A program made the position numbers and the translations under genes. Shown here piece by piece: positions 46,331 through 47,024 of a DNA stretch of 47,024 nucleotides; position 1 is the stretch's first letter; each line of letters starts with the position of its first letter. A model generated the notes under the pieces. That model saw nothing but the letters and a program-made list of their open reading frames with translations. It searched no databases and was not told where the DNA came from. The stretch is from Bacillus renqingensis (GTDB taxonomy: Bacteria; Bacillota; Bacilli; Bacillales; Cytobacillaceae), in the NCBI RefSeq assembly GCF_016464375.1, contig NZ_JADDIU010000038.1, positions 1 to 47,024 on the forward strand, in the 5' to 3' direction.

Positions 46331-47024
46331 ATGAAGGAAATTCGACAAATAAAGGAACCAAAAAATACGACACAGCTGTCATTTGATGAGGTGTTGCTTG
46401 AGTCTAATGTGATAGATAAAACAAAGAATGAAGAGGCTATAACTGAATCGATGGCTACTAGTGGGGATACATACCCTATTTCACTGGTAAACGACTTTAT
46501 CCTCTTTCTAGACTATTTCCACCATCATTCGGTTTCATTGACGAAAATGAATGAATATATCTCGAGAAAACATTTGCAGTCTATTAATGAACTACTTTCT
46601 ATTAAAAATAAAAATGCCACTAGCTATACGGAACAGGAATTTTATCCATATATCCACTTTTTCTACTTTCTTGCCTTTAGTGGGGGGCTGCTAGAAAAAG
46701 CTCATGGAAAAGCAGGGAAACTGCAAGTAAAGGAAACTGACCGCCTTCGTTTATTTAAAGAATTTACGGATATAGAAAAGTATTTCTTCTTATTGGAAAC
46801 GTTTTGGGTCGATGTGAATTGGGGAAGACTGCTTGATACCCGTTTTTATGAGCTGGCAATGGACATGCAGGAAATACTGTCAACTATAAGTGCGACGCAG
46901 CATATACGCCCTATTTTACTAGGCGATAACGAAAACGCAGCAAAAACGGGATTAGGCAGGCTATTCTATAAATTAAATTACTTCCCACTTTATTTAGGCT
47001 CTTCGCTATTTAGTGTTGAAAAAA
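46331..47024 (+). CDS. N-terminal part of a gene running off the right edge
   Basis: ATG at 46331, behind GAGAGGTGGTTTCC, opens a frame of 231 codons without a stop at the window end. It reads MKEIRQIKEPKNTTQLSFDE, later SLVNDFILFLDYFHHHSVSL, YISRKHLQSINELLSIK, YPYIHFFYFLAFSGGLLEKA and KYFFLLETFWVDVNWGRLL. The pattern reminds me of the N-terminal region found in long bacillar members of the plasmid pRiA4b ORF-3 family, but the diagnostic C-terminal domain lies beyond the window. The function is unknown. Confidence 0.65.
   Translation, partial: MKEIRQIKEPKNTTQLSFDEVLLESNVIDKTKNEEAITESMATSGDTYPISLVNDFILFLDYFHHHSVSLTKMNEYISRKHLQSINELLSIKNKNATSYTEQEFYPYIHFFYFLAFSGGLLEKAHGKAGKLQVKETDRLRLFKEFTDIEKYFFLLETFWVDVNWGRLLDTRFYELAMDMQEILSTISATQHIRPILLGDNENAAKTGLGRLFYKLNYFPLYLGSSLFSVEK

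Overview
The window looks like chromosomal DNA of a low-to-moderate GC Bacillaceae, probably a soil Bacillus of the Neobacillus/Mesobacillus kind. The basis is GGAGG ribosome sites with frequent TTG/GTG starts, a glnQHMP-type operon, a ydaO (c-di-AMP) riboswitch, lipoproteins with LxAC lipoboxes, and two families of dispersed intergenic repeats typical of Bacillus. The species assignment is inference. No rRNA, tRNA or CRISPR array was seen.

Left part (1-10000): an HxlR-type repressor divergent from a nitroreductase with palindromic operator candidates; two long intergenic repeats; a branched-chain aminotransferase; an aldo/keto reductase; a three-gene ba3-type cytochrome oxidase operon (small subunit IIa, CuA subunit II, subunit I). 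Back to back with it are a small CxxC metal-binding protein, an unusual heavy-metal P-type ATPase and a Crp/Fnr regulator with an N-terminal Cys/His cluster. FNR-type boxes (TTGAT-N4-ATCAA) sit at about -41.5 from good -10 elements in front of both metal genes. This suggests an oxygen- or redox-controlled metal-supply unit beside a copper oxidase.

10000-13700: an AT-rich accessory stretch. It begins with a YeeE/YedE transporter pseudogene bordered by two repeats, then a DUF1700 membrane protein with a lipoprotein, small membrane proteins, an XRE regulator and tiny ORFs. 13700-22150: a 907-residue RNase J-like beta-CASP protein behind a palindromic promoter, then a sugar regulon: TIM-barrel isomerase/epimerase, PfkB kinase, MFS transporter, LacI repressor, and HPS-like and PHI-like enzymes. 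Three copies of a TAAAYCGATTTA operator candidate link the two halves of this regulon.

22150-29900: CueP-type copper lipoprotein, nucleotidyltransferase, acetamidase/formamidase with four extra cysteines, a candidate toxin-antitoxin pair (HTH protein plus TumE-like protein), a DUF4352 protein and an XRE regulator sharing a palindromic operator, and a graveyard of gene fragments (hsdM, hsdR, Rpn, a WH-rich domain) around an intact Uma2 gene.

29900-41850: glnQHMP-like amino-acid ABC transporter with a repeat and a strong hairpin inside the operon; L,D-transpeptidase; DUF2294 protein; and a kdp potassium system led by a c-di-AMP riboswitch and terminator, with kdpFABC, a new 36-residue upstream peptide and a short KdpD lacking a kinase domain.

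41850-47024: an HprK paralogue with altered signature residues, a YaiI/YqxD protein, an Rpn-family nuclease, uracil-DNA glycosylase, a small conserved protein and a gene running off the right edge. GGTGCCTG-type palindromes separate many of these genes.
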